Assembly (NCBI GenBank): GCA_015069485.1
Contig: SVIM01000010.1
Coordinates: forward strand, 1 to 52,657
DNA length: 52,657 nucleotides
Origin: Clostridiales bacterium
GTDB taxonomy: Bacteria > Bacillota > Clostridia > Christensenellales > Borkfalkiaceae
Direction: 5' to 3'
Shown: positions 1 through 8,900 of the stretch, piece by piece
How positions within the stretch are numbered: position 1 is the first letter of the stretch
Layout: the number at the start of each line of letters is the position of its first letter
Made by a program: the position numbers and the translations under genes
Notes under the pieces: generated by a model
Seen by the model: the letters and a program-made list of their open reading frames with translations, nothing else
The model's database searches: none
What the model was told of the DNA's origin: nothing

Positions 1-24
1 TTTACCATTGTAACAGGTCCAACC

Positions 25-274
25 CCCCCCATGTCATACCGACTAAGGGAGCGAAAGCGACCGCACGGAGCGTATCCCCCAAACGAAGTCACGCCCCCCA
101 TGTCATACCGTAAGGAGCGTAGCGACGGAATAGCGTATCGTTACGCAAAGCGTTGATCGCGTCCGAAGCCGTAAGGCGAAGTGGAGCGTATCCCCCAAAC
201 GAAGTCACGCCCCCCATGTCATACCGACTAAGGGAGCGAAAGCGACCGCACGGAGCGTATCCCCCAAACGAAGT
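25..274. repeat. Intergenic repeat cluster with a 65-bp exact duplication
   Basis: Positions 25-89 and 210-274 are identical over 65 bp; each starts with a C-run followed by ATGTCATACCGACTAAGGG and ends CCCAAACGAAGT. A diverged third copy starts near 95 and contains a GCGACGGAATAGC block also found near 10000. The segment from 1 to 598 holds no convincing gene. It resembles non-coding intergenic repeats of Clostridia, and no transposase is present. Confidence 0.8.
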
Positions 275-344
275 TTAACAACCGCCGTTTTGAGATACAC
301 TCGGCAAGCTTCGGTATGACAAAACGGCGCAGCGTTTACTTCAC

Positions 345-456
345 GTTTTGCTTATGCAAAACATTTCACTCGGCGCAAGCCGTATTTAACTCAACGCAAA
401 GCGTTGTATTTCACTCGCAACTTTGTTGCGTATTTCACCGCAAGGCTTTGCCTTGC
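345..456. repeat. Array of five mini-hairpins separated by TATTTCACT-like linkers
   Basis: Five perfect short palindromes follow one another: stems at 345-351/356-362, 371-374/379-382, 392-397/401-406, 416-421/425-430 and 440-446/450-456, with loops of 3-4 nt. The stem sequences differ (for example CGCAAC/GTTGCG versus GCAAGGC/GCCTTGC), while the linkers are nearly constant (TATTTCACT or TATTTAACT). The unit length is about 24 bp. Similar shorter arrays occur at 2372-2434 and 10483-10523. Confidence 0.8.
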
Positions 457-598
457 ATAATCCCCCCCCAAATTATTCTTCCCCCGGAAGCCACGGTTCG
501 GGGAGAATAAATATAAATATATTTTTCCCCGAAAATCTTTTATCAAGGGAAGAATAAACAAGTTTTTTTAAAATTTTTTTAAAAGGAGAAATTTTTTT

Positions 599-1255
599 AT
601 GAAAAAGAACAAGACTTTAAGACTGGCTTCCTGTCTTTTAATCGCAACTCTTTGCTCCACCTGCGTAATCAGCGGCACCTTCGCAAAGTATACTACTAGT
701 GTTAATTCCGAAGATACTGCACGCGTAGCTACTTGGGGTTTTACAGAGACCTCAATGGATATAACAGGTCTTTTTGACAAAGCATATGATTCTAATAATG
801 TAAAGTCTGAAGTAGATGTTATCGCACCTGGCACAACTGGTTCTGCTACTTTCACATTTAAATATGATGGTGCTACTGATGCACCAGAAGTTGCATATAC
901 TTTTACTGTTTCTACTACGGGTAGTACAATAGCTAACGATTTAAAAAATAACACAAGTATTCAATGGAAGTTAGATACTGGCTCTTGGGGTACTTGGGAT
1001 GCTATGATTGCAGCTATTGAAGCACTTTCTGGTGAAGCTGATGGTTCCAAAGATTACGTGGCGGGTGCACTTCCTGATGAATTCACTGCTTCTGATGATG
1101 TTCATACTATAGCTTGGCAGTGGTTATATGAAGCTGATACTAATGGTGATAGCGTTTTTGGTGATAATGATAGTGCTGATACAGCGCTTGGTAATAAAGC
1201 AACTCTTGACAGCGTTAAAGTAGTTATTACTATTACCGCAACCCAAATCGACTAA
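599..1255 (+). CDS. TasA/camelysin-like secreted protein with SipW-dependent signal peptide
   Basis: The 218-residue protein has a basic start (MKKNKTLR), a hydrophobic stretch to about residue 26 and a cleavage region ending GTFAKY, followed by DTARVATW. This is the typical layout of SipW-dependent signal peptides. Residues near 78-90 carry IAPGTTGSATFTFKY, close to the IAPGT motif of TasA/camelysin-type beta-sandwich proteins. The ATG has a strong ribosome site, AAAAGGAG at 581-588. The signal peptidase of this type is encoded at 3403. The likely role is an extracellular fibre or matrix subunit; the exact function is inferred from family resemblance. Confidence 0.78.
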   Translation: MKKNKTLRLASCLLIATLCSTCVISGTFAKYTTSVNSEDTARVATWGFTETSMDITGLFDKAYDSNNVKSEVDVIAPGTTGSATFTFKYDGATDAPEVAYTFTVSTTGSTIANDLKNNTSIQWKLDTGSWGTWDAMIAAIEALSGEADGSKDYVAGALPDEFTASDDVHTIAWQWLYEADTNGDSVFGDNDSADTALGNKATLDSVKVVITITATQID

Positions 1256-1322
1256 TTTTTAATCGAAAAAAATAATAAGGTTAAAAATTTTTAAGGCTCC
1301 CCAAACGGAGTGTATCCCTACC

Positions 1323-1400
1323 TGTCATCCTCGAGGAGCGTAAGCGACGAAGGATCTCAATAGATTCTTCACTACGTTGCACTCCGTTCAAGAATGACAG
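1323..1400. repeat. GTCATCC...GAATGACAG inverted element
   Basis: The element begins TGTCATCCTCGAGGAGCG and ends AAGAATGACAG, so its ends are imperfect inverted repeats. It has the same architecture as the elements at 1570-1852 and 10289-10467. It lies downstream of the TasA-like gene and has no coding content. Confidence 0.7.
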
Positions 1401-1453
1401 TAAGTGGTAATCCAACAGGGCATTAAAAAAACAGCCTTATAAAAAGCCACAAA

Positions 1454-1519
1454 AAAATACATAATCAAAATTTAAAACCGTTGCCGACTTCGTGGCAGTC
1501 GGCAACGGATATGTATTTT
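1454..1519. other. Strong two-tier hairpin in intergenic DNA
   Basis: The inner stem CCGTTGCCGACT (1478-1489) pairs perfectly with AGTCGGCAACGG (1497-1508) around a 7-nt loop. The outer arm AAAATACATA (1454-1463) pairs with TATGTATTTT (1510-1519). It ends in a short T-run, so it could terminate transcription in the plus direction, or it could be a structured repeat. No known RNA family is recognised. Confidence 0.6.
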
Positions 1520-1569
1520 AGCATTATTATAACTCGCAACCCCGTTGCAACACTTACTCAACCCCCACA

Positions 1570-1852
1570 ATGTCATCCTTGAGCGAAGCCGTAGGCGAAG
1601 CGAAGGATCTCAAAAAGATTCTTCGTTGCACTCAGAATGACAGAAGAGATTCTTCGTTGCACTCAGAATGACAGAAGAGATTCTTCGTTGCACTCAGAAT
1701 GACAGAAGAGATTCTTCGTTGCACTCAGAATGCCCCTACAATGTCATCCTTGAGCGAAGAGTAAGGGCAACCCCCACAATGTCATCCTTGAGCGAAGCCG
1801 TAGGCGAAGCGAAGGATCTCAAAAAGATTCTTCGTTACACTCAGAATGACAG
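1570..1852. repeat. Left repeat block beside the GIY-YIG gene, including a 4-copy 31-bp tandem array
   Basis: A GTCATCCTTGAGCGAAG arm (from 1570) is followed by four tandem units of 31 bp whose GATTCTTCG starts fall at 1617, 1648, 1679 and 1710. Two further GTCATCC arms follow, then one more GATTCTTCGTTACACTC copy ending GAATGACAG at 1852. The TGTCATCC...CTC arm and the GATTCTTCG...GAATGACA arm are imperfect inverse complements, so each pair can fold as a hairpin. The GIY-YIG start codon is only 24 bp away. Confidence 0.85.
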
Positions 1853-1876
1853 TTATCGTTCAGTATCTCAATACAA

Positions 1877-2155
1877 ATGTACTATGTTTATCTAATTACA
1901 AATAAAACCAACAGCGTATTATACACAGGAGTAACAAATAATCTTCCGCGACGAATTTACGAACATAAAAACAAGTTAGTAGAAGGTTTTACTTGCAAAT
2001 ATAATGTAAATAAACTTGTGTATTACGAAACAACAAGCGATGTTAAGTCTGCAATAGCTCGCGAAAAAGAAATTAAGGGCTGGTTGAGAAGTAAAAAAAA
2101 TGCGCTTGTTGAAACTATGAATCCAACTTGGAAAGATTTGTGTACTGATTGGTAA
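1877..2155 (+). CDS. GIY-YIG nuclease domain protein embedded in repeats
   Basis: The 92-residue protein is a single GIY-YIG domain of the small COG2827/UPF0213-like type. The GIY position reads YVY at residues 3-5, the YIG position reads YTG near 16-18 (YTGVTNNLPRRIYEHK), and the conserved REKEIKGW and NPTWKDL segments follow. Length fits the family, so it appears intact. The stop codon is followed after one base by a GATTCTTCG repeat, and a repeat ends 24 bp before the start, so the gene has no other intergenic DNA. No clear Shine-Dalgarno is seen. The family is presumed to cleave DNA; its role here, perhaps in repeat mobility, is inference. Confidence 0.85.
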   Translation: MYYVYLITNKTNSVLYTGVTNNLPRRIYEHKNKLVEGFTCKYNVNKLVYYETTSDVKSAIAREKEIKGWLRSKKNALVETMNPTWKDLCTDW

Positions 2156-2156
2156 A

Positions 2157-2360
2157 GATTCTTCGTTGCACTCAGAATGCCCCCACAATGTCATCCTTGA
2201 GCGAAGCCGTAGGCGAAGCGAAGGATCTCAAAAATATTCTTCGTTGCACTCAGAATGACAGAAGAGATTCTTCGTTGCACTCAGAATGACAGAAGAGATT
2301 CTTCGTTGCACTCAGAATGACAGAAGAGATTCTTCGTTGCACTCAGAATGACAGAAGAGT
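2157..2360. repeat. Right repeat block beside the GIY-YIG gene, with a second 4-copy 31-bp array
   Basis: A single GATTCTTCG unit at 2157 directly abuts the nuclease stop codon. A GTCATCCTTGAGCGAAG arm follows, then four tandem 31-bp units at 2235 (first base changed, TATTCTTCG), 2266, 2297 and 2328. The units are nearly identical to those at 1617-1732, which points to recent copying or homogenisation. Confidence 0.85.
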
Positions 2361-2434
2361 TAACACTTCACGAACGCTTACTGCGTTCACTTCTCTCGCA
2401 ACCCCGTTGCAACACTTCTCTCGGCTACAAGCCG
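2361..2434. repeat. Mini-hairpin array joined to the 31-bp array
   Basis: Three short palindromes occur: GAACGC/GCGTTC (2372-2377/2383-2388), GCAAC/GTTGC (2398-2402/2406-2410) and CGGCT/AGCCG (2422-2426/2430-2434). They are separated by ACTTCTCT-like linkers. The junction GAGTTAACACTTCACG also occurs at the end of the repeat block near 10467. The array ends just before the next gene. Confidence 0.75.
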
Positions 2435-2450
2435 ATTATTAGGATTATTT

Positions 2451-3368
2451 ATGAAAAAATCTTCGTCCACTTCAAAATTTAATATAGTTTTATACCTTGT
2501 GTTGGTGGGCGTAATTTTTGCTCTTATTTTTACAACGGTAGTAATGGTAGCGCGCCTTAAAAAATATTTGCCCGACGCGTTAGAATCAGTTTTGCTTATT
2601 CCCGAAGAGCCTAACTTCGAAATAGAAGATAGCAACAACTTGCAATGGTCCAACAACACCGATATCGAGGTGTTTTCTGCATCCTATAAAAACGGCAAAG
2701 GCGAAATTACCGTTAAATCATCTTCCGACGACGCTGTTATTGCCCCCGGCACTTCTGCAAAATATAAGTTTTATTTAAAAAACTCGGGCAATGTAGTGTT
2801 AGATTACTCCGTTTTATTTAACTTTGATTTATCCGTAGGCGAAACGGCTATTGACCCCGCTCAATTCCCCGTTCAAGTACGCATCTATAACGACTATTCC
2901 GGCGAATATGTAGTAGGTAACAAAAATACCTATGTCCCTGCAACAAGCGTTAATAACGCCTTGTCAACGGGCACACTCGCCTTTAATTCCTATCAAGCTT
3001 ATGTTTTACAATGGACTTGGGCTTTTGATGGTGGCATTGACGAGTTTGACACTCTGTTAGGCTCTTTAGCCGAAAATGCTAACATAGTTTTATCGCTTAA
3101 TATTTCAACAACCGCAACGCAGGTTTTAGACCCTTCTATCGACGGCGAGGGCGAAAAACTCGACTTCTTTATGGAAGAAGGCGGTGCGCCTAGGCTTGCT
3201 GCGCTTATTGTTATGGTTTGCTTAATCCTTGGCTTAACAACGCTTTTAGGCTTTAAGGTTACAAAGCGCATCCGTAAATCCGGTGACGACGCCGACACCG
3301 ACGGTGACGACGGCGACGGTGGCGACTCCTCTAATTTCGTCCGCCCCTCACCTAATAATTATAAATAA
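2451..3368 (+). CDS. Membrane-anchored TasA/camelysin-like protein
   Basis: The 305-residue protein has an N-terminal membrane segment (about residues 11-33), an extracellular domain with IAPGTSAKYKFYLKNSG near residues 97-113, a second membrane helix around 245-265 and an acidic Asp/Gly-rich tail. The IAPGT...KNSGNVVLDYSV pattern matches the beta-sandwich of TasA-like matrix proteins, but no AKY-type cleavage motif is seen, so it probably stays anchored at both ends. It lies 34 bp before the signal peptidase gene, probably in one operon. A plausible role is assembly or anchoring of the secreted subunits; this is inference. Confidence 0.65.
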   Translation: MKKSSSTSKFNIVLYLVLVGVIFALIFTTVVMVARLKKYLPDALESVLLIPEEPNFEIEDSNNLQWSNNTDIEVFSASYKNGKGEITVKSSSDDAVIAPGTSAKYKFYLKNSGNVVLDYSVLFNFDLSVGETAIDPAQFPVQVRIYNDYSGEYVVGNKNTYVPATSVNNALSTGTLAFNSYQAYVLQWTWAFDGGIDEFDTLLGSLAENANIVLSLNISTTATQVLDPSIDGEGEKLDFFMEEGGAPRLAALIVMVCLILGLTTLLGFKVTKRIRKSGDDADTDGDDGDGGDSSNFVRPSPNNYK

Positions 3369-3402
3369 TATATATAATATATTTCTATATAATATATACC
3401 AC

Positions 3403-4044
3403 ATGAAAAAACACTTAAGTTTTATATTTCGAATAATTTTAATTATAATAATAAGCGTAACCTTCGGCTTGGGCATTTACAACTGGAACGCAAGTACCTT
3501 AAGTGGCAACAAGCTTCCTATGCCTTTGGGCTTTGGCTTGGCGGTTGTCGTTTCGGGCAGTATGGAGCCAGAGCTTTCGGTAAACGACTTAATTTTCGTC
3601 GTTCAAACGGGCGATTACGGTGTGCGCGATATCGTAGTTTTCCAAGACGGAAGCTCGTTGGTCGTTCACCGAATTATTCGCACCGAGGGAGAGGGGGAAG
3701 ACCTTAAATTTATTACTCAAGGCGACGCAAATAATGCAGAAGACCCCGCAATATCCCTTAACGAAATAAAAGGTGAGGTTATTTTTGCTTTACCCTTTGT
3801 CGGCGTTATCGTGCAATTTTTAAAATCGTTTGTCGGCACGCTTTTGGTTATAGCTTTGGCTGGTTTTTTATATTTTAAATCGTTTAAAAAGGAACGCGAA
3901 AAGGACGACGCCGAAACTGACGCCATAATCGACGAAATTAAGCGCCTTAAAAACGAAATTTACGATTCTTCCGCCCCCAACGGTACCGAAATCGGCAAAG
4001 AATCTTCACCCCCCAAAAACGATATTAATAAAGACAAACAATAA
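3403..4044 (+). CDS. sipW: Signal peptidase I, SipW/ER type
   Basis: This 213-residue membrane enzyme carries the nucleophile motif SGSMEP (Ser53) and VVHRI with His89 in place of the usual bacterial lysine, the mark of the SipW/archaeal/ER class. A GDANNAEDP block follows at about residues 107-115. There is an N-terminal membrane helix, a second one near 133-158, then a charged cytoplasmic tail. I chose the ATG at 3403 because upstream in-frame sequence overlaps the previous gene and is low in complexity. In Bacilli, SipW cleaves TasA-type proteins, matching the proteins encoded at 599, 4170 and 5925. Confidence 0.9.
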   Translation: MKKHLSFIFRIILIIIISVTFGLGIYNWNASTLSGNKLPMPLGFGLAVVVSGSMEPELSVNDLIFVVQTGDYGVRDIVVFQDGSSLVVHRIIRTEGEGEDLKFITQGDANNAEDPAISLNEIKGEVIFALPFVGVIVQFLKSFVGTLLVIALAGFLYFKSFKKEREKDDAETDAIIDEIKRLKNEIYDSSAPNGTEIGKESSPPKNDINKDKQ

Positions 4045-4061
4045 AAATAAATCCCCCAATA

Positions 4062-4108
4062 GCCTTCCTATAACGAGGGAGGTGTCGGCAACGCCGACGG
4101 AGGGAGAG
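4062..4108. repeat. GAGGGAGGTGTCGGC hairpin repeat fragment
   Basis: The sequence GCCTTCC...GAGGGAGGTG is followed by the hairpin GTCGGC-AAC-GCCGAC (4084-4098) and GGAGGGAGAG. It resembles the GGGGAAGGTGG plus variable hairpin elements at 10101-10234 and 48305-48366 and lies between sipW and the next secreted-protein gene. Confidence 0.55.
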
Positions 4109-4169
4109 AACCACATCTCTTGCCTAAACAAGTTTAACTTATACCCGAAAAAAATAAAGGAGAAATGCC

Positions 4170-5804
4170 TTGAACAAGCACAAAAAATTCAATTCAATAT
4201 TGTTCCGTATAGCGTTCGTTGCGCTTATGCTCGTGCTTTTTTCAACGCATTTAAGCGCAGGCATTGCGGCAAAATTTATTTCGTCAGCAGGTGGCTCTGA
4301 CGAAGCAAGGGTAGCTCGCTTTTCTTGCTCGACGAATATCGACGATTACAGCGCGTTAACCTTTACGAACACCGCCTTTTGGGGTGGCGCATACGGCGAT
4401 AGCGGCGTTGCAATGAACGCTTTGCGTTCAGTAAACTTTTCCGTACATAACTGGGATTATGCTGACGAAAGTAAAACCGAAATAATAGTAAACGAGGTTG
4501 CTTCTTCTTACGAGCTTAACTTTTCCGCTCCCGCAAACTTTATCGAAAAGTTGGCAATTCAAGTTTTTGACGATCAAGATCATCCTTTAATGCCACAATT
4601 CGGCTTTCACGATTTAATTGAAACTTTCCACGAAAGTGCAGATACTGATACAACTGCATCTTATACGGCGCCTGCAATGGCAAAATATAACGGCAAGCTT
4701 TTCCATCACGACGTAGATTTTACCGTTACGAGAAAGGCTAATACTTTTTCAGAATATGATTACGTAGCGGTTTCTAATACTAATGGCTTATCAACCGACG
4801 GCTTAACCGTAAAGCTTACAAAATTCAAAAAGACGGTAGACCAAACCTTATATTTTAGATTGTGGGACGTATCTCACTTAACAACCACGGGTGAAGTAGT
4901 TAACCGTTACGTTAAAAACGAAATGGGTAAGCTTTTAGCGCCCCTGAAATTAGTCCTTAACGAAGAAATAGAATTTTATAAAATTTCCGTGTCGTTGCCC
5001 TCCTTCGTTTTAAAAACGAACGAGGCAGAAACAAAAAAATACAAAATTCAAATTGCTCCTACGCACGCATTGTTTGACGACCATTTAGGCGCAGAATTAT
5101 CGGTAAGCACCGCAAGTACAGCGTTTGATTATATTAACGCAACACCGATAACGAAAGGCTCTAACATTGGCGCAACGAGCTGGATGGAAACTATTGAAGA
5201 TAGAGATACGTCTAATCACGTAATCTCGCATAACGTAGAAGCGGTTGTTAACCCCAAAGTTCCTACAGACGTTACGATGAAAAACGTTAGTACCGTAACG
5301 GAAACGTTAACCGAAGACGTAACCTTGCACGGCGTTAAGGAAAATGGTGTAGGGGAAACTAAAGACGTAGTAATTCCCAAAGGCTCTGTTGTAGAAATAA
5401 AAATGGACGAAACTCAAGTGGCAACTGAACCTACGGTCGATTCAGACAATAACACGAACTATTATAGATATTGGCAAGATGTAACGATAACGACGCAAAA
5501 AACCTACGTCGTAACCACTGATAGTATAACTAAAACTTACGTTTATAATTCAACGCAAACGGTTACGCGTACCATAGTTTACGAAAATCACAACCTAAAT
5601 ATTACGCCTACAAAAGTTCTCGTGCCCTCTTTCAAAGACGGAGCGCTTGAATACGAGGACGGCGCCGTTAAATACGTAGAAGTTGGTAGTTTTGATTTAT
5701 TTGAAACGGTTGGCGGAATTAAAAAACAAAAATATTTCGTGTCGGAATGTTATTCTAAAAACTACCCGATGACCGTTTCGGTAACCTTTACTCAAATCGA
5801 CTAA
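4170..5804 (+). CDS. Large secreted protein with SipW-type signal peptide
   Basis: The 544-residue protein starts at TTG with a well-placed AAGGAG at 4157-4162. A basic start and hydrophobic helix (about 10-32) lead to GIAAKF, then SDEARVARF, the SipW-dependent signal layout also seen in the protein encoded at 599. The rest is a beta-rich, Thr/Val-rich extracellular region with no family I can name; residues around 365-470 are strongly Thr/Val periodic (for example TVTETLTEDVTL). It is probably a substrate of the adjacent SipW peptidase and a surface or matrix component. Confidence 0.7.
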   Translation: MNKHKKFNSILFRIAFVALMLVLFSTHLSAGIAAKFISSAGGSDEARVARFSCSTNIDDYSALTFTNTAFWGGAYGDSGVAMNALRSVNFSVHNWDYADESKTEIIVNEVASSYELNFSAPANFIEKLAIQVFDDQDHPLMPQFGFHDLIETFHESADTDTTASYTAPAMAKYNGKLFHHDVDFTVTRKANTFSEYDYVAVSNTNGLSTDGLTVKLTKFKKTVDQTLYFRLWDVSHLTTTGEVVNRYVKNEMGKLLAPLKLVLNEEIEFYKISVSLPSFVLKTNEAETKKYKIQIAPTHALFDDHLGAELSVSTASTAFDYINATPITKGSNIGATSWMETIEDRDTSNHVISHNVEAVVNPKVPTDVTMKNVSTVTETLTEDVTLHGVKENGVGETKDVVIPKGSVVEIKMDETQVATEPTVDSDNNTNYYRYWQDVTITTQKTYVVTTDSITKTYVYNSTQTVTRTIVYENHNLNITPTKVLVPSFKDGALEYEDGAVKYVEVGSFDLFETVGGIKKQKYFVSECYSKNYPMTVSVTFTQID

Positions 5805-5829
5805 CACATCCTTGTTATTCAATCCCACT

Positions 5830-5894
5830 TGTCATCCTTGAGCGAAGAGTAAGGGTAACCCCCACCTTGTCATCCTGAACGCAGTGAAGGATCT
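5830..5894. repeat. Two GTCATCC repeat arms
   Basis: The arms GTCATCCTTGAGCGAAGAG and GTCATCCTGAACGCAGTG...GAAGGATCT sit between two secreted-protein genes. The second arm ends only about 15 bp before the Shine-Dalgarno sequence of the beta-helix gene. Confidence 0.7.
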
Positions 5895-5924
5895 AAACCA
5901 AAAAAAACAAAAAGGAGGTGCAGC

Positions 5925-8900
5925 ATGCAAAGAAATAAAACCTTTTATTTTGCAATGATACTTTTATTAATCACTTTTATTTGCTCAGTAATGGCTGCGC
6001 CCATTTTGGCAAAATACGTTAAAGAGCAAAATTCTTCCTTCAACGACCAAGCCGACTTTGAATTAGATTATAACGTAAGCCAAATTTTCGAAGTAAGATC
6101 GCAGGAAGAGCTTTTTGCGGCAATCAACCAAGGCTACACCTACGTTCAGCTTGCTGATGATATCGAAAATCCTTTAATTATAACCCAACAACAAACCGAA
6201 AACCTTAACGCCGACTTAATTTTGGACTTAAACGGTATCGAAATTCAGCGTTCCGGTCATAACCCTATTCTAAATATTCAACAAAACGTACGCCTTACGG
6301 TAACCGACACTTCAACAGCGCAAACGGGTGGCTTATACAACCCCGTAGGCTCCGTTTTAAGTATAAACGGTGGTACGTTGACGGTAGTATCTGGGGACTT
6401 TGAAACAGGCCCCCGCTATAGCGAGTATTATACTTATAATAACGAAGTTATGAATCAAGACCAAACCCTTGACTATACCGACGTTTTAGGTGATGCTCAA
6501 GAGGTTAACTTTTATAAAAAAACAGACTCTAACACAGACACTAAGTTTGAAGAAGTTGACGGTTACTTAATGCCTATAATAAAATCCTACCCCGAACCAT
6601 TACCCGATAGGAGTACGCCTTACGAACACGGCAACTTATACTTTGATAAGGAATTAACGATAGGTACGTATAATATACCTGCCGATACATATTGCTACTA
6701 TCACAGTAGCGAAGATGAAACGAGCTCTGCCGTTCCCGAAGATGCAACTTGGTACTATACTTATTACGTTTATAAAAATAGTTCATCAAACAGTAATGGT
6801 TATAAAGCGTACGATTATTATAAAAACGAATTGTCGTCTGGCGACGATGAGGATGATTTTGTGCAAATAACCATTTTCGGCTACGAAGGCGCTATTAGTG
6901 GTGCGGAAAATCAGTCCGTTACTAACTATTACTCGGCAATTTCAATGCAGTCGGGCACGCTCGAAGTGCAAAAAGGTGGCTTTTTCTCTTATTGGGGCGT
7001 AGATAAAACCGCTTGTGTAAACGCTATCAACGGCACGCTCGAAGTTAAAAACGGCGATTTTTCTTCCCGTATTCCCAACGCTTCAAGCACTGCAAACAAT
7101 ACCTTAACAGCAAAAGACGTTGACACTAACGCTTTTGGTGGTGAGTATTTTAATTCGTTTAATTGGAGTAACGAAGCAAACGGCAATTTAGCATCACAAG
7201 GCAAAAGTACTTGTATTTTAAGCCCTGCAAGTGGTGGCGGTGCAAGCGCAACCGTAAAAATTGGTACGGGCAACCTATATTCCTCAAATAACAACATAAT
7301 AAATTTAGCGTCAGGCTCGCTTCAAATAGGCGGTGGTACGTTTACTAAAAACGTAATTAAAAATGCCCACAATTCTTACGATAAGGATAACGGCTTAACC
7401 TCTGCAATAAACGTGCAATCGGGCACGCTTAACGTTTCGGCTGTAAACTGTACCGTAACGGGTAACAATTCTTCGGCAATTCATATGGAAGACGGTCTAT
7501 TAACCGTTAATACTTGTTCATTTACCATTAACGGTGCAAATACCTACGGTATTTACTCAACCGTGCAAGGTGAAAATGCGTTTAACGTAATCAGTTCTTC
7601 CTTCCATTTAAATCAATACGGTACTTATAAAGATAATCAAGTTGGCGTACACGCAAGTGGCCCCGTTAAGTTTACCGGCGAAACCGAAATTTCTACTGTC
7701 GGAACTAATTCCTACGGTATTCAGGTTGACGGTACTGCTTCTTCTAACGCAAGCGTACATTTGGACGAAGGAACAATAACGGCAACGGGTACTTCTTCCT
7801 ACGGTATTTATGCAAATAAAGGCTCGGTTACTATAAACGAATCCGCAACAGTTACAATGGATGGGGATAATTCTTACGGTATTTACGCCGAAGACGAATT
7901 AATAACCATAAACAAATCTGCGCAGGTAACAATGGGCGGTGCAAGCTCCTACGGCATTTACGTTTTAAACGATACTATTACCATTAAAGATACGGCAAAC
8001 GTAACAATGTCTTCCGCAAATTCTGTTGGTATTTATGCAAAAGACGGCACAGTAAACGTTTCCAATTCAGCATCCGTTGATTTGGGTGGTAACGCTTCCT
8101 ACGGTATTCAAGTAGTAGGTACACAATCCACGGCAGATAAAACAGGCGTAACCTTAAAGCAAGGCGCAATAACGGCAGCAGGAAGCGAGTCCTTCGGTAT
8201 TCACGCTTCTTATGGCACTATTACCATTGAAGATACTGCAGAAGTGCAAATAGCAGGCGGAAGCTCTCACGGAATTCACGCAGAAAACGGCTCTATTACG
8301 GTTAATAATGTGGCAACCGTAACTATGCAAGGGGCTTCATCCTACGGCGTTTACGTAAACACGGGCGACGTTAATATTAATACTCCCCAAGGCTCAAGCT
8401 CTTCAATTTCATTAAGCAAAAATAATTCCTACGGTATTTATGCGCAACAGGGTAGGGTTATTGCGCAAAACACAAACGTAACGCTTTCAAACGATACAAC
8501 TTGTTATGGTGTATATGCGCTATCAAATTCAACTTCGCCATCAACTTCCGTAGAATTAAGTAATTCTGAAATTAACGTAGGTTATGTTGCAGGAGCAACT
8601 GCAAAAAATAGCAACACAGAAAGAAAAGCTTCAATAGGCGTATATTTGCAAACGCTTTGTGCTGACGACTATATTAATTTAACTAATGCAAATATATACT
8701 GTTACGAAGTAGGTATTGCAATGGACGGCGGTGAGTTGAATATCAGCGGTGGTAATGCAACGGACCCTGCAGAAATTATAACCAACACCGCATCTGCAAT
8801 TGCCCTTTACGGCGGTAACTTAACTATCGCAGATGGTAGTAACTATACAATCACTTCCCGCAATACAAGAAGTGATAATCAAACTCAAAACAATAATGCT

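Noticed and set aside
316-510. Open frame of 64 codons in the left repeat area
   Set aside because: It runs through the mini-hairpin array and is an accident of repeats; no ribosome site or family match.
1617-1732. The 31-bp tandem units as a CRISPR array
   Set aside because: Units follow each other directly with no unique spacers, and no cas genes are present.
1668-1895. Open frame of 75 codons before the GIY-YIG gene
   Set aside because: It translates the tandem repeats (repeated ILRCTQNDR-like text) and overlaps the true gene start.
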